Source: Luteococcus peritonei | GTDB taxonomy: Bacteria > Actinomycetota > Actinomycetes > Propionibacteriales > Propionibacteriaceae | Length of the DNA: 64,000 bases | Assembly (NCBI RefSeq): GCF_039526385.1 | Contig: NZ_BAAAIX010000001.1 | Coordinates: 86,303-150,302 of the forward strand | Direction of reading: 5' to 3' | Shown here: piece after piece, positions 1-8,746 of the stretch | How positions within the stretch are numbered: position 1 is the stretch's first letter | How the letters are laid out: each line of letters opens with the position of its first letter | The notes under the pieces: generated by a model | Databases searched by the model: none | Told to the model about the DNA's origin: nothing | The model's input: the letters and a program-made list of their open reading frames with translations, nothing else | Position numbers and translations under genes: made by a program

Positions 1-1086
1 GCCGTCGGCCCCACGGTGAGCCCGGTGGGCAGCTTCAACAACGAGATCGGCGTCCCGCTCACCGCCTGCGGGATCGACGAGCGCACCGCCTTCCTGGTCA
101 GCGAGATGGGGGCCCGCGGGCTGGGCCACGTGGCCTGGCTGTGCTCCATCACCCGCCCCGACGTCGCCATGGTGCTCAATGTGGGCACCGCCCACCTGGG
201 CGAGTTCGGCAGCCGCGAGACCATCGCGCAGGCCAAGGGCGAGATCATCGAGGCGCTTCCCGCCGAGGGCTGGGCCGTGCTCAATGCCGACGACCGGATG
301 GTGGCCGGCATGGCGCCGCGCACCGCCGGGCGGCTGGCCTGGTGGACCCGCACCGACTGGGCGGGCCGGCAGGGCACCGCGCCGGCCGGCGAGCTGCACG
401 TCAGCGCCGTCGACGTGGCGCCCAATGACCTGCAGCAGTATGGCTTCACCCTGGTGGTGCGCCGCGACGGCGAGGAGCAGCGCTTTGCCGTGCAGCTGCA
501 GCAGCTCGGCAGCCACCAGGTCTCCAACGCCCTGGCCGCCTTCACCGCGGCGCTGTGCGCCGGTGGCGAGCCGGCGGTGCTGGCCGAGGCGCTGAACGCC
601 GCCACCGCCCGCAGCCCCTGGCGGATGGAGATGACGGTGCGCCCCGACGGGCTGGCCGTGCTGAACGATGCCTACAACGCCAACCCGGACTCGATGCGCG
701 CCGCGCTGGAGACCTTCGCCCGGATCGCCCGGGCCCGTCGTGCCGCCGACCCGGATGTCCGCACCGTCGCCGTGCTGGGCGACATGCTGGAGCTGGGGGA
801 GGGTTCGGACGAGCTGCACCGGGCCCTGGGCCGCGAGGCGGCCGGCCACGGGCTGGAGCTGGTGGCCGTCGGCGGCGAAGCCGAGCAGATGGTGGCCGGG
901 GCCCGCGAGGCGGGGGGACGGGCCGTCGCGATGGACCGCGACCAGGTGGCCCAGGCACTAGCCTTGTCCGGTGGCGACGCCGTGCTGTTGAAGGCCTCGC
1001 GAGGAATCGGACTGGAAGTGGTCGCAGAGCAGCTGCTGGCGTCGGACGCGCCGCAGACCGCTCCGACGAGTGGAGATGCGCAGTGA
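1..1086 (+). CDS. murF: MurF (UDP-MurNAc-tripeptide:D-Ala-D-Ala ligase), 5'-truncated by window edge
   Basis: Cytoplasmic ATP-dependent ligase that adds D-Ala-D-Ala to UDP-MurNAc-tripeptide, the last soluble step of peptidoglycan precursor synthesis. The frame is open from base 1. The first in-frame GTG at 16 is internal, because the family motif NNEIGVPLT follows immediately, so the N-terminal domain and the ATP P-loop lie upstream of the window. Visible Mur-ligase signatures are SEMGARGLGH, the AKGE segment that carries the usual carbamylated lysine, NDAYNANPDSM and LGDMLELG. The stop overlaps the mraY start by 4 bp (GTGA), which indicates translational coupling. 361 residues are present, against roughly 450-480 for the whole protein. 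Confidence 0.97.
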   Translation, partial: AVGPTVSPVGSFNNEIGVPLTACGIDERTAFLVSEMGARGLGHVAWLCSITRPDVAMVLNVGTAHLGEFGSRETIAQAKGEIIEALPAEGWAVLNADDRMVAGMAPRTAGRLAWWTRTDWAGRQGTAPAGELHVSAVDVAPNDLQQYGFTLVVRRDGEEQRFAVQLQQLGSHQVSNALAAFTAALCAGGEPAVLAEALNAATARSPWRMEMTVRPDGLAVLNDAYNANPDSMRAALETFARIARARRAADPDVRTVAVLGDMLELGEGSDELHRALGREAAGHGLELVAVGGEAEQMVAGAREAGGRAVAMDRDQVAQALALSGGDAVLLKASRGIGLEVVAEQLLASDAPQTAPTSGDAQ

Positions 1087-2159
1087 AGAACATCCTGTTG
1101 GCCGGGGCGCTGGCCATGCTCGGCACCCTGCTGGGCACCCGGGTGCTGATCGGCTACCTGGTGCGCCAGGGCTATGGCCAGTTCATCCGCGACGACGGGC
1201 CCACCTCGCACCACACCAAGCGTGGCACGCCCACCATGGGCGGCGTGGTGATCATCGCCTCGGTGGTGCTGGCCTACTTCCTGGCGCACCTGCTCACCTG
1301 GACCCCGGTCACCGCCTCCGCGCTGCTGGTGCTCTACCTGTTCGTGGCGCACGGCGTGCTGGGCTTCCTGGACGACTGGACCAAGATCTCGCGGCAGCGC
1401 TCGCTGGGCCTCAAGGGCCGGGCGAAGATGCTGGGCCAGGGCTTCATCGCCGCCTCCTTCGCCGTGATGGCCATCGAGTTCTTCCCGAACCGGCGCGGCA
1501 TCAATCCCGCCTCCAATGCCATCTCCTTCCTGCGTGACATCAGCTGGCTGGTGCTGCCCACCGTGGTGGCGGTGGTCTGGATCATGCTGCTGATCGCCGG
1601 CGCCTCCAATGCCGTCAACCTCACCGACGGGCTGGACGGCCTGGCCACCGGCGCGGCGACCATGGTTTTCGCGGCCTATGCGCTGCTCAACATCTGGCAG
1701 TTCAACCAGTGGTGCGGGCGTGAGTCCACCGCCGGTCCGCTGTGCTACGAGGTGCGTGACCCGCACGACCTGTCCGTGGTGGCGATGGCCATGGCGGGTG
1801 CCTGCTTCGGCTTCCTGTGGTGGAATGCCAAGCCGGCCAAGATCTTCCTGGGCGACACCGGCTCGCTGGCCATCGGCGCCGGCCTGGCCGGCCTGGCCAT
1901 CTGCACCCGCACCGAATTCCTGCTGGTGATCCTGGGCGCCCTCTTCGTCATCGAGACCGTCTCGGTGATGATCCAGGTGAGCTACTTCAAGGCCACCGGC
2001 GGCAAGCGGGTCTTCAAGATGACCCCGCTGCACCACCACTTCGAGCTGCTGGGCTGGGGCGAGGTCACCGTGGTGATCCGCTTCTGGATCATCTGCGGCC
2101 TGGCGGTGGCCGCCGGCCTGGGCATCTTCTACGCGGAATGGGTGGTGGGGCAGCAGTGA
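1083..2159 (+). CDS. mraY: MraY phospho-MurNAc-pentapeptide transferase
   Basis: Polytopic membrane enzyme that transfers phospho-MurNAc-pentapeptide to undecaprenyl phosphate to give lipid I. 358 residues, the normal family length. Signature segments in order are KRGTPTMGG, FLDDWTKI, NLTDGLDGLA, FLGDTGSLAIG and MTPLHHHFELLGW; these include the conserved aspartates and the HHH motif of the PNPT superfamily. The GTG start at 1083 is chosen because it overlaps the murF stop and gives the expected short N-terminus before the first membrane helix. The stop overlaps the murD start by 4 bp. Confidence 0.97.
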   Translation: MKNILLAGALAMLGTLLGTRVLIGYLVRQGYGQFIRDDGPTSHHTKRGTPTMGGVVIIASVVLAYFLAHLLTWTPVTASALLVLYLFVAHGVLGFLDDWTKISRQRSLGLKGRAKMLGQGFIAASFAVMAIEFFPNRRGINPASNAISFLRDISWLVLPTVVAVVWIMLLIAGASNAVNLTDGLDGLATGAATMVFAAYALLNIWQFNQWCGRESTAGPLCYEVRDPHDLSVVAMAMAGACFGFLWWNAKPAKIFLGDTGSLAIGAGLAGLAICTRTEFLLVILGALFVIETVSVMIQVSYFKATGGKRVFKMTPLHHHFELLGWGEVTVVIRFWIICGLAVAAGLGIFYAEWVVGQQ

Positions 2160-3643
2160 GCCTCGACTGGATCGACGACGCCGACCGAACCTCCGACTGG
2201 CAGCAGGCCAGGGTCGTGGTGGCCGGCCTGGGCACCTCCGGCTTCGCCGCGGCCGACGGGCTGCTCGAGGTGGGCGCGCAGGTGCGCGTGCTGGACGAGA
2301 ACGACGATGCCGCGAACACCGAGAAGGCCACCGTGCTGGAGATGCTCGACGCCCGCGTCGAGCTGGGCCGTGGCACCACCACCGAGCTGCCCGACGACGT
2401 CGACCTGGTGGTCACCTCGCCCGGCTGGCGCCCCTCGGCGCCGCTGCTGGCCCAGGCCGCCGAGCGCGGCATCCCGATCTGGGGCGAGGTGGAGCTGGCC
2501 TACCGGCTGCAGCACCCCGACCGCGTGGTGCCGTGGCTGGCAGTGACCGGCACCAACGGCAAGACCACCACCACCCAGATGCTGGAATCCATCCTGCTGG
2601 CCGCCGGGCTGAAGTCCTCGGCGGTGGGCAACATCGGCCGCCCGGTGATGGAGGCGGTGCTCGACGAGACCGCCTACGACGTGCTGGCCGTCGAGCTGTC
2701 CAGCTTCCAGCTGCACTGGATGACCCGCGGCGGCCGGATGAGCCCGGCCATGCACTCGGCCGCGGTACTCAACCTGCAGCCCGACCACCTGCAGTGGTAC
2801 GTCGGCCAGGGCTTCGAGGGCACCGAGCCGATCGAGGCCTACGGCGCCGACAAGGCCCGGATCTACGAGCAGGTGCGCCACAGCTGCGTCTACAACGTCG
2901 CCGACCCGGCCACCGAGCGGATGGTCGAACAGGCCGAGGTGGTCGAGGGCGCCCGCGCCATCGGCTTCACCCTGGGCGTGCCCGGGATGAGCATGCTGGG
3001 CGTCGTCGACGACCTGATCGTGGACCGCGCCTTCGTGGAGCAGCGCAAGGACTCGGCCCTGGAGCTGGCCCGGATCGAGGACGTGCACCCCGCGGCCCCG
3101 CACAATGTGGAGAACGCCCTGGCCGCCGCCGCGCTGGCCCGCTCCTTCGGCGTGAACGCCCGCGCGGTGGGCGAGGGCCTGCGCAACCTGACGCTGGGCG
3201 GGCACCGGATCCAGACCGTCGCCGAGCGCGAGGGCGTGGCCTGGGTGGACGACTCCAAGGCCACCAACCCGCACGCCGCCAACTCCTCGATGCGCGCCTT
3301 CGACTCGATCGTGTGGATCGCGGGTGGCCAGGCCAAGGGCACCACCTTCGACGACCTGGTGGCCACCCATGCCGACAAGCTGCGTGGCGCCGTCCTGCTG
3401 GGCGTGGACCGCGCGGTGGTGGCCGAGGCGCTGGCCCGCCACGCCCCGGACGTCCCCGTGGTCGTGGTCGACGACGCCTCCACCGCGGCGATCCAGGCCG
3501 CGGTCCGGGCGGCGGCTAGCATGGCACGCCCCGGCGACACCGTCCTGCTGGCGCCCGGTTGCGCCAGCCAGGACATGTGGAGCGGCTACGACGCCCGCGG
3601 CGACGACTTCGCCGCCGCGGTGAAGGCGCTGGACCAGGCCTGA
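2156..3643 (+). CDS. murD: MurD UDP-MurNAc-L-Ala:D-Glu ligase
   Basis: Adds D-glutamate to UDP-MurNAc-L-alanine in the cytoplasm. 495 residues. A Rossmann-like N-terminal domain begins with VVVAGLGTSGFAAA. The ATP-binding P-loop GTNGKTTT lies near residue 131, followed by AVELSSFQLHW and, in the C-terminal domain, DDSKATNPHA. The GTG at 2156 overlaps the mraY stop (GTGA). A 55-bp gap then separates it from ftsW, the first break in the coupled mur series. Slightly longer than many homologues, mainly in the middle domain. Confidence 0.96.
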   Translation: MSLDWIDDADRTSDWQQARVVVAGLGTSGFAAADGLLEVGAQVRVLDENDDAANTEKATVLEMLDARVELGRGTTTELPDDVDLVVTSPGWRPSAPLLAQAAERGIPIWGEVELAYRLQHPDRVVPWLAVTGTNGKTTTTQMLESILLAAGLKSSAVGNIGRPVMEAVLDETAYDVLAVELSSFQLHWMTRGGRMSPAMHSAAVLNLQPDHLQWYVGQGFEGTEPIEAYGADKARIYEQVRHSCVYNVADPATERMVEQAEVVEGARAIGFTLGVPGMSMLGVVDDLIVDRAFVEQRKDSALELARIEDVHPAAPHNVENALAAAALARSFGVNARAVGEGLRNLTLGGHRIQTVAEREGVAWVDDSKATNPHAANSSMRAFDSIVWIAGGQAKGTTFDDLVATHADKLRGAVLLGVDRAVVAEALARHAPDVPVVVVDDASTAAIQAAVRAAASMARPGDTVLLAPGCASQDMWSGYDARGDDFAAAVKALDQA

Positions 3644-3698
3644 TCCGGTCCCCGGCGGGGGCCGACGGGCAGAGCACGACGACAGGAACGAGCAGCAG

Positions 3699-5132
3699 GT
3701 GGCAGCCACGAACCCGGTGGGGGACGACGAGCGCGGCACGGGCCGCGGCCGTCCCGCGCGCCCGGCCGGCCAGGCGCGCAGGCGCCCCGCCGGCCAGCGG
3801 TCCACCGGGCAGCCCTCCGGCGCCCAGCCCACCGCGGGCCAGCGCGCGGCCTCGACCCAGCGTGGGGCATCGGCCCAGCACAGCCGCCAGCAGCGCGGCC
3901 GCTCCGGTGCCACCGCGGTGCCGCGCTCCGGCCGGCTCGGGGCCCTGGGCGAGGCGCTCAATGCGCCGCTGGCCTCCTGGTACCTGGTGCTGGTCTCCTC
4001 CAGCCTGCTGGTCTTCCTGGGCGCGCTGATGGTGCTCTCTGCCTCCTCGGTCTACTCCCAGTCGATCTCGGACAACCCCTGGTACATCGCCCAGCGCCAG
4101 CTGATGTTCCTGGTGCTGGGTCTGCCGCTGGCGTGGTGGGTGAGCCGCCGCGAGGAGAGGACGCTCAAGACCCTGGGCTGGGTGGGCTTCATCGGGGCGC
4201 TGGTCCTGCTCCTGCTGGTCTTCGTGCCGGGCTTCGGTGACGACGCCGGCAAGGGCAACCTGGCCTGGCTCAAGCTGGGCCCGATCCGGATCCAGCCCTC
4301 CGAGTTCGCCAAGCTGGGCCTGGTGGCCTGGTCGGCGGCGGTGATCGCCGCGAAGGAGAAGGTGCTGGACCGGCCGCGCGAGCTGGCCTTCCCGCTGCTG
4401 GTGGGCTTCGCGCTGGTGGAGATCCTGGTGCTGGCCCAGAAGGACCTGGGCACCGGCCTCGTGATCGCCGCCATCATCTTCTCGATCCTGTTCGTGATCG
4501 GCGTCCCGGGCCGGATGCTGGGCGCGCTGGGCGGCGTCGGCCTGCTGGGTGTGGCCTTCCTGGTCATCACCAGCCCGAACCGGATGAAGCGCATCCTGAT
4601 CTTCTGGGGTGCCAGCGATGCCGACCCCAATGCCTCGCAGCAGCCGATGTCGGCCATCTACGCCCTGGCCTCCGGCGGCTGGTGGGGCAGGGGACTGGGC
4701 TACTCACGCCAGAAGTGGGGCAACCTGAACGACGGCGCCCAGAACGACTTCATCTTCGCCGTGCTCGGCGAGGAGCTGGGCCTGATGGGCACGCTCGCCG
4801 TGCTCTGCCTGTTCGCGGTGCTCTGCTATGCCGGCTACCGGATCGCGATGCGCGCGGACTCCATCTTCATCCGGGTGCTGGCCGCGGCCACCACCAGCTG
4901 GCTGATGTTCCAGGCGCTGGTCAACATCGGCGTGGCCATGAAGATGCTGCCCGTGGTCGGCGTCCCGTTGCCCTTCATCTCCGCCGGCGGCTCCGCGCTG
5001 CTGGCCAACCTGCTGGCCGTCGCCCTGCTGCTGGCCTGCGCGCGCCAGGAGCCGGAGGCGCGCCGGCTGCGGGAGCGCAAGGCTGGCGGGCCCCGGCCCC
5101 GAATCACTACGGTGGTGGACGGGGACCGATGA
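3699..5132 (+). CDS. ftsW: FtsW, SEDS-family septal peptidoglycan glycosyltransferase
   Basis: Multi-pass SEDS glycosyltransferase that polymerises lipid II at the septum with its partner class B PBP. 477 residues from GTG 3699. The first ~90 residues are a hydrophilic extension rich in Arg, Ala, Gln, Pro and Ser before the first transmembrane helix (near SWYLVLVSSSLLVFLGALMV). Family features include QPSEFAKLGLV, NDFIFAVLGEELGL with the conserved acidic residue of the large extracellular loop, and PFISAGGSALLANLLA near the C-terminus. It sits between murD and murG as in most actinobacterial dcw clusters. RodA is the alternative, but context favours FtsW. Confidence 0.95.
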   Translation: MAATNPVGDDERGTGRGRPARPAGQARRRPAGQRSTGQPSGAQPTAGQRAASTQRGASAQHSRQQRGRSGATAVPRSGRLGALGEALNAPLASWYLVLVSSSLLVFLGALMVLSASSVYSQSISDNPWYIAQRQLMFLVLGLPLAWWVSRREERTLKTLGWVGFIGALVLLLLVFVPGFGDDAGKGNLAWLKLGPIRIQPSEFAKLGLVAWSAAVIAAKEKVLDRPRELAFPLLVGFALVEILVLAQKDLGTGLVIAAIIFSILFVIGVPGRMLGALGGVGLLGVAFLVITSPNRMKRILIFWGASDADPNASQQPMSAIYALASGGWWGRGLGYSRQKWGNLNDGAQNDFIFAVLGEELGLMGTLAVLCLFAVLCYAGYRIAMRADSIFIRVLAAATTSWLMFQALVNIGVAMKMLPVVGVPLPFISAGGSALLANLLAVALLLACARQEPEARRLRERKAGGPRPRITTVVDGDR

Positions 5133-5203
5133 TCCCCGACGGGCACCCTGCACCACCCTTCCCCGACCTCACCGGCCGCCCGTCGCCGGACCCAGGAGCA
5201 CCC

Positions 5204-6373
5204 ATGCCCCAGACCCAGGCCGCCGAGCGCCAGCAGGCGCCGCGCGTGGTGCTCGCCGGCGGCGGCACCACCGGACACATCGCCCCCATGATCGCCACCG
5301 CGGAGGCCCTGCAGCGCCTGGCCCCCGGCGCCGCGCTGGTCTGCATCGGCACCACGAAGGGTCTCGAGGGGCGCCTGGTGCCGCAGGCCGGCCTGGAGCT
5401 GCGGATGATCCCGCCGGTCCCGCTGCCCCGCAAGCCCGGGCCCGACCTGCTCAAGGTGCCCGCCCGGCTGGCCGGCTCGGTGCGCCGCGCGGGCGCCGTG
5501 TTGGACGAGCACGGGGCCCAGGTGGTGGTGGGCTTCGGTGGCTATGTCTCGCTGCCCGCCTACCTGGCCGCCCGCCGCCGGGGCATCCCGGTGGTGCTGC
5601 ACGAGGGCAATGCCGTGCCCGGGCTGGCCAACAAGGTGGCCGCCCGCTTCGCCCGCCGGGTGCTGGCCTCCTTCCCCGGCACCCCGCTGCCGCGCGCCGA
5701 GGCCGTCGGCCTTCCGCTGCGCGCCTCGCTGACCGAGCTGGCCCGCCTGGGCCGCACCAGCGGCGCCCGCCAGGCCCGCGAGGAGCTGGGTCTCGACCCC
5801 GATCGAGCGACGCTGCTGGTCACCGGCGGCTCCCAGGGCGCCCGCAGCATCAACCAGGCCACCCTCGCCGCCCGCGACGAGCTGCTGGCCGCCGGCGTGC
5901 AGGTGCTGCACGTGCTGGGCCCCCGCAACCTCACCGAGCAGACCATCGCCACCACCCACCCGACCACGGGGGCGCGGTACGTGCCGGTCGGCTATGTGGA
6001 CGGCATGGAGCGCGCCTATGCCGCGGCCGACCTGATGGTCTGCCGCTCCGGTGCCGGCACCGTCTGCGAGGCGGCCTCCACCGGGCTGCCCGCCGTCTTC
6101 GTCCCGCTGCCGCACGGCAACGGCGAACAGGCCCGCAATGCCGACGCCCTGGTGGCGGCCGGCGGCGGCGTGCTGGTGCCCGATGCCGAGGTCGACGGCC
6201 CCCGGCTGCTCGCCGAGGTGCTGGGCCGGATCACCGATGCGGACCAGCTCGCCACCATGGGGCGGGTGGGGCCCGGCCTGATCGCCGCCGACGCCGCCGA
6301 CCGCGTGGCCCAGGTCGTGCTGGACTGCTGCCAGCCGGCTCCCCGTGGAGAAGGAGAAGACCATGCTGCGTGA
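5204..6373 (+). CDS. murG: MurG lipid II synthase (GlcNAc transferase)
   Basis: Peripheral membrane GT28 glycosyltransferase that adds GlcNAc to lipid I. 389 residues from ATG 5204, chosen because AGGAG lies at 5194-5198, 5 nt upstream. An in-frame ATG at 5129 overlapping the ftsW stop would add 25 Pro-rich residues. Motifs are GGGTTGHIAPM at the N-terminus, HEGNAVPGLANK, VTGGSQGARSIN, and the UDP-GlcNAc-binding stretch CRSGAGTVCEAASTGLP followed by PLPHGNGEQARNA. It overlaps murC by 11 bp. Confidence 0.96.
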   Translation: MPQTQAAERQQAPRVVLAGGGTTGHIAPMIATAEALQRLAPGAALVCIGTTKGLEGRLVPQAGLELRMIPPVPLPRKPGPDLLKVPARLAGSVRRAGAVLDEHGAQVVVGFGGYVSLPAYLAARRRGIPVVLHEGNAVPGLANKVAARFARRVLASFPGTPLPRAEAVGLPLRASLTELARLGRTSGARQAREELGLDPDRATLLVTGGSQGARSINQATLAARDELLAAGVQVLHVLGPRNLTEQTIATTHPTTGARYVPVGYVDGMERAYAAADLMVCRSGAGTVCEAASTGLPAVFVPLPHGNGEQARNADALVAAGGGVLVPDAEVDGPRLLAEVLGRITDADQLATMGRVGPGLIAADAADRVAQVVLDCCQPAPRGEGEDHAA

Positions 6374-7778
6374 ACCCGTCGAGGTGCTGCCCGCCGAGCA
6401 GGTGGGGCCGGTGCACTTCATCGCCATCGGTGGCGCCGGCATGAGCGGCATCGCCGAGCTCTACCACCAGCTGGGCGTCGAGGTCTCCGGTTCGGACCAG
6501 GCCGACTCGCCCACCCTGCGCCAGCTGGCCGCCGACGGCATCCGCACCCACGTCGGGCACGACGCCGCACAGCTGGGCCAGGCGCGCACGGTGGTGGTCT
6601 CCTCGGCCATCCGCGAGGACAATCCGGAGCTGGCGGCCGCCCGCGAACGAGGGCTGCGGATCTGGCACCGTTCCACCGCCCTGGCCGCGCTGATGCTGGG
6701 CCGCGAGGGCGTGGCGGTGGCCGGCACCCATGGCAAGACCACCACCACCGGGATGACCTCGGTGATGCTCACCGAGGTGGGTGCCGATCCCTCCTATGTG
6801 ATCGGCTCCCCGCTGGCCAGCACCGGCCGCAGCGCCCACCTGGGGGCGGGGGAGGCCTTCGTCGTGGAGGCCGACGAGTCCGACGGCACCTTCCTGCAGT
6901 ACCCGGCCACCATCGCCGTGGTGACCAATGTGGAGGCCGACCACCTGGACAACTGGGGCACCCCGGAGGCCTACCGTCGCGGCTTCGAGCGCTTCACCAC
7001 CGGCGAGCACGTGCGCGCGGTGGTGCTGGACGGCGACGACCCGATGGCCGCCGAGCTGGGCCAGTGGCTGCGCGAGCAGGGCCGCACGGTGCTGGCCTAC
7101 GGTGAGCAGGCGGACTGCGAGCTGCGGCTGTCCCACCTGGACTTCGAGGGCACCACCGCCGGCTGCACCATCAGCCATGACGGGTGGACCGGACGGCTGC
7201 AGCTGCAGGTGCCGGGCCGCTACAACCTGGGCAATGCCGCCGCCGCCTTCGCGGTGGGTCGGCTGCTGGGCCACCAGCCGCAGGCGCTGGTGGAGGCGAT
7301 CGGCAGCTTCACCGGAACCCTGCGACGCTTCCAGCTGGTGGGCGAGGCCGCCGGGGTGCGGGTCTACGACGACTACGCGCACCACCCCACCGAGGTGCGT
7401 GCCGCGCTCACCGCCGCGCGCAAGGCCGCCGGCGAGGGCCGCCTGGTGGCCTGCTTCCAGCCCCACCTGTACAGCCGCACCAAGGAGTTCGCCACCGACT
7501 TCGGCGAGGCCCTGGCACTGGCCGACCTGGTGGTGCTCACCGATGTCTACGGCGCCCGCGAGGACCCGATGGAGGGCGTCGACGGCACCCTGGTGCTGGA
7601 CGCCGCCCTGGCGGCCGGGGCGCAGGCCGTCTACGTACCCAACAAGGCACACCTGCACAATGCGCTGGCCGAGCTGGTGGCGCCGGGCGACCTGGTGATG
7701 ACCCTGGGTGCCGGCGACGTGACCCTGGTGGGTCCGCTACTGGTGGAGCAGCTCGGTGGGCGCGAGGGTGAGCGGTGA
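6363..7778 (+). CDS. murC: MurC UDP-MurNAc:L-alanine ligase
   Basis: First ligase of the peptide stem, adding L-Ala to UDP-MurNAc. 471 residues from ATG 6363, preceded by AAGGAG at 6351-6356. A GTG at 6345 is a weaker alternative. Motifs are AIGGAGMSGIAELY (N-terminal UDP-sugar domain), P-loop GTHGKTTTTGM near residue 121, VEADESDGTF, YDDYAHHPTEV and QPHLYSRTKEF. The gene is followed directly by ftsQ with a 4-bp overlap and no murB between them, the usual actinobacterial arrangement. Confidence 0.97.
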   Translation: MLREPVEVLPAEQVGPVHFIAIGGAGMSGIAELYHQLGVEVSGSDQADSPTLRQLAADGIRTHVGHDAAQLGQARTVVVSSAIREDNPELAAARERGLRIWHRSTALAALMLGREGVAVAGTHGKTTTTGMTSVMLTEVGADPSYVIGSPLASTGRSAHLGAGEAFVVEADESDGTFLQYPATIAVVTNVEADHLDNWGTPEAYRRGFERFTTGEHVRAVVLDGDDPMAAELGQWLREQGRTVLAYGEQADCELRLSHLDFEGTTAGCTISHDGWTGRLQLQVPGRYNLGNAAAAFAVGRLLGHQPQALVEAIGSFTGTLRRFQLVGEAAGVRVYDDYAHHPTEVRAALTAARKAAGEGRLVACFQPHLYSRTKEFATDFGEALALADLVVLTDVYGAREDPMEGVDGTLVLDAALAAGAQAVYVPNKAHLHNALAELVAPGDLVMTLGAGDVTLVGPLLVEQLGGREGER

Positions 7779-8533
7779 CCGCTGGGGAACCGGCCGAGCA
7801 GCGGCGTCCCCGCCCCGCCACCCCCACCGACGTCTCGGCGGCCATCGCGGAGCGCCGTCGGCGGGAGCGCCGTCGGCGCCGCCTGCTGGTGGGCGCGGTC
7901 GCCGGCCTGCTGGCGCTCTCCCTGCTGCTGGTCTGGCTGGTGCGCTTCAGCTCCGTGCTGGCGGTGCGCACCGTCGAGGTCACCGGCACCCGCCTGGTGG
8001 ACGCGAAGCAGGTGGAGCAGGCCGCCGAGGTGCCGCTGGGCACCCCGATCGCCCGGCTCGAGACCGGGCCGGTGGCCCAGCGCGTGGTGGACCGGCTGAC
8101 ACCGGTGGGCTCCGTGCGGGTGCGCACCCGGCTGCCGGGCACCGTCGTGCTGGAGGTCAGCGAGCGCACCCCGGTCTACGAGCGGCGCACCGCCACCGGC
8201 TACCAGTGGGTGGACGCGGCGGGCGTGATCTTCCACACCGAGGCCAAGCACGCCAAGGGACGCACCATCGTCACCACTCCCGGCGTGCAGAACCGCACCC
8301 TGGCCGACATCGCCACCGTGGTGGCCGCCCTGCCGCCGGCGCTGGCCCAGCGGGTGGACCACGTCACGGCCGCCAGCGGCGACGACATCGTGCTGGTGCT
8401 GGACAAGGGCCAGCAGGTGCGCTGGGGCAGTGCCGCCGCCAGTGCCGACAAGGCGAAGGTGGCCATGGTGCTGCTGGGGCAGAAGGCCACCGTCTTCGAC
8501 GTCTCCAGCCCGGGCAGCCCCAGCACCCGCTGA
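7775..8533 (+). CDS. ftsQ: FtsQ cell-division protein (POTRA domain)
   Basis: Single-pass inner-membrane divisome protein. 252 residues. An Arg-rich cytoplasmic tail (run of RRR near residues 30-37) precedes one transmembrane helix of about 20 residues. The FtsQ-type POTRA segment starts near VRTVEVTGTRLV, and the FtsQ/DivIB domain contains GSVRVRTRLPGTVVLEV and TGYQWVDAAGVIF. The GTG start at 7775 overlaps the murC stop (GTGA). It is the last gene of the coupled mur-fts series; 213 bp of non-coding DNA with a promoter-like element separate it from ftsZ. Confidence 0.95.
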   Translation: MTAGEPAEQRRPRPATPTDVSAAIAERRRRERRRRRLLVGAVAGLLALSLLLVWLVRFSSVLAVRTVEVTGTRLVDAKQVEQAAEVPLGTPIARLETGPVAQRVVDRLTPVGSVRVRTRLPGTVVLEVSERTPVYERRTATGYQWVDAAGVIFHTEAKHAKGRTIVTTPGVQNRTLADIATVVAALPPALAQRVDHVTAASGDDIVLVLDKGQQVRWGSAAASADKAKVAMVLLGQKATVFDVSSPGSPSTR

Positions 8534-8616
8534 CCGGGTCAACAGCGGCCTTCGGGAATCCTTCAGCCACGGCCTCAAGGTCTGGTTGAGAGTCTGCAGG
8601 CAACCTTCAAGCGCTG

Positions 8617-8647
8617 TTGGACACGGCTTTTGCCCCTCTCATAGCCT
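8617..8647 (+). promoter_or_regulatory. Predicted promoter for ftsZ
   Basis: TTGGAC at 8617-8622 and TAGCCT at 8642-8647 are separated by 19 bp, long for a sigma-70-type promoter. It lies in the only long gap of the dcw cluster and implies a leader of about 90 nt before ftsZ. A CTCAA-N7-TTGAG dyad at 8574-8590 lies 26 bp upstream of the -35. Confidence 0.45.
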
Positions 8648-8746
8648 GTGGGGGTCAACCGATGCGTCGTTGCGCCGCCCCCCTGATGCGGGCGCCGTGC
8701 GGGCGTGCCGGAGCCCGGAACGTACAAGAATTGAGGCGGGATCCCC

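Noticed and set aside
5129..5203. Earlier ATG of murG overlapping the ftsW stop
   Set aside because: Adds a Pro-rich segment not seen in the family, while the ATG at 5204 has a well-spaced AGGAG. It remains possible.
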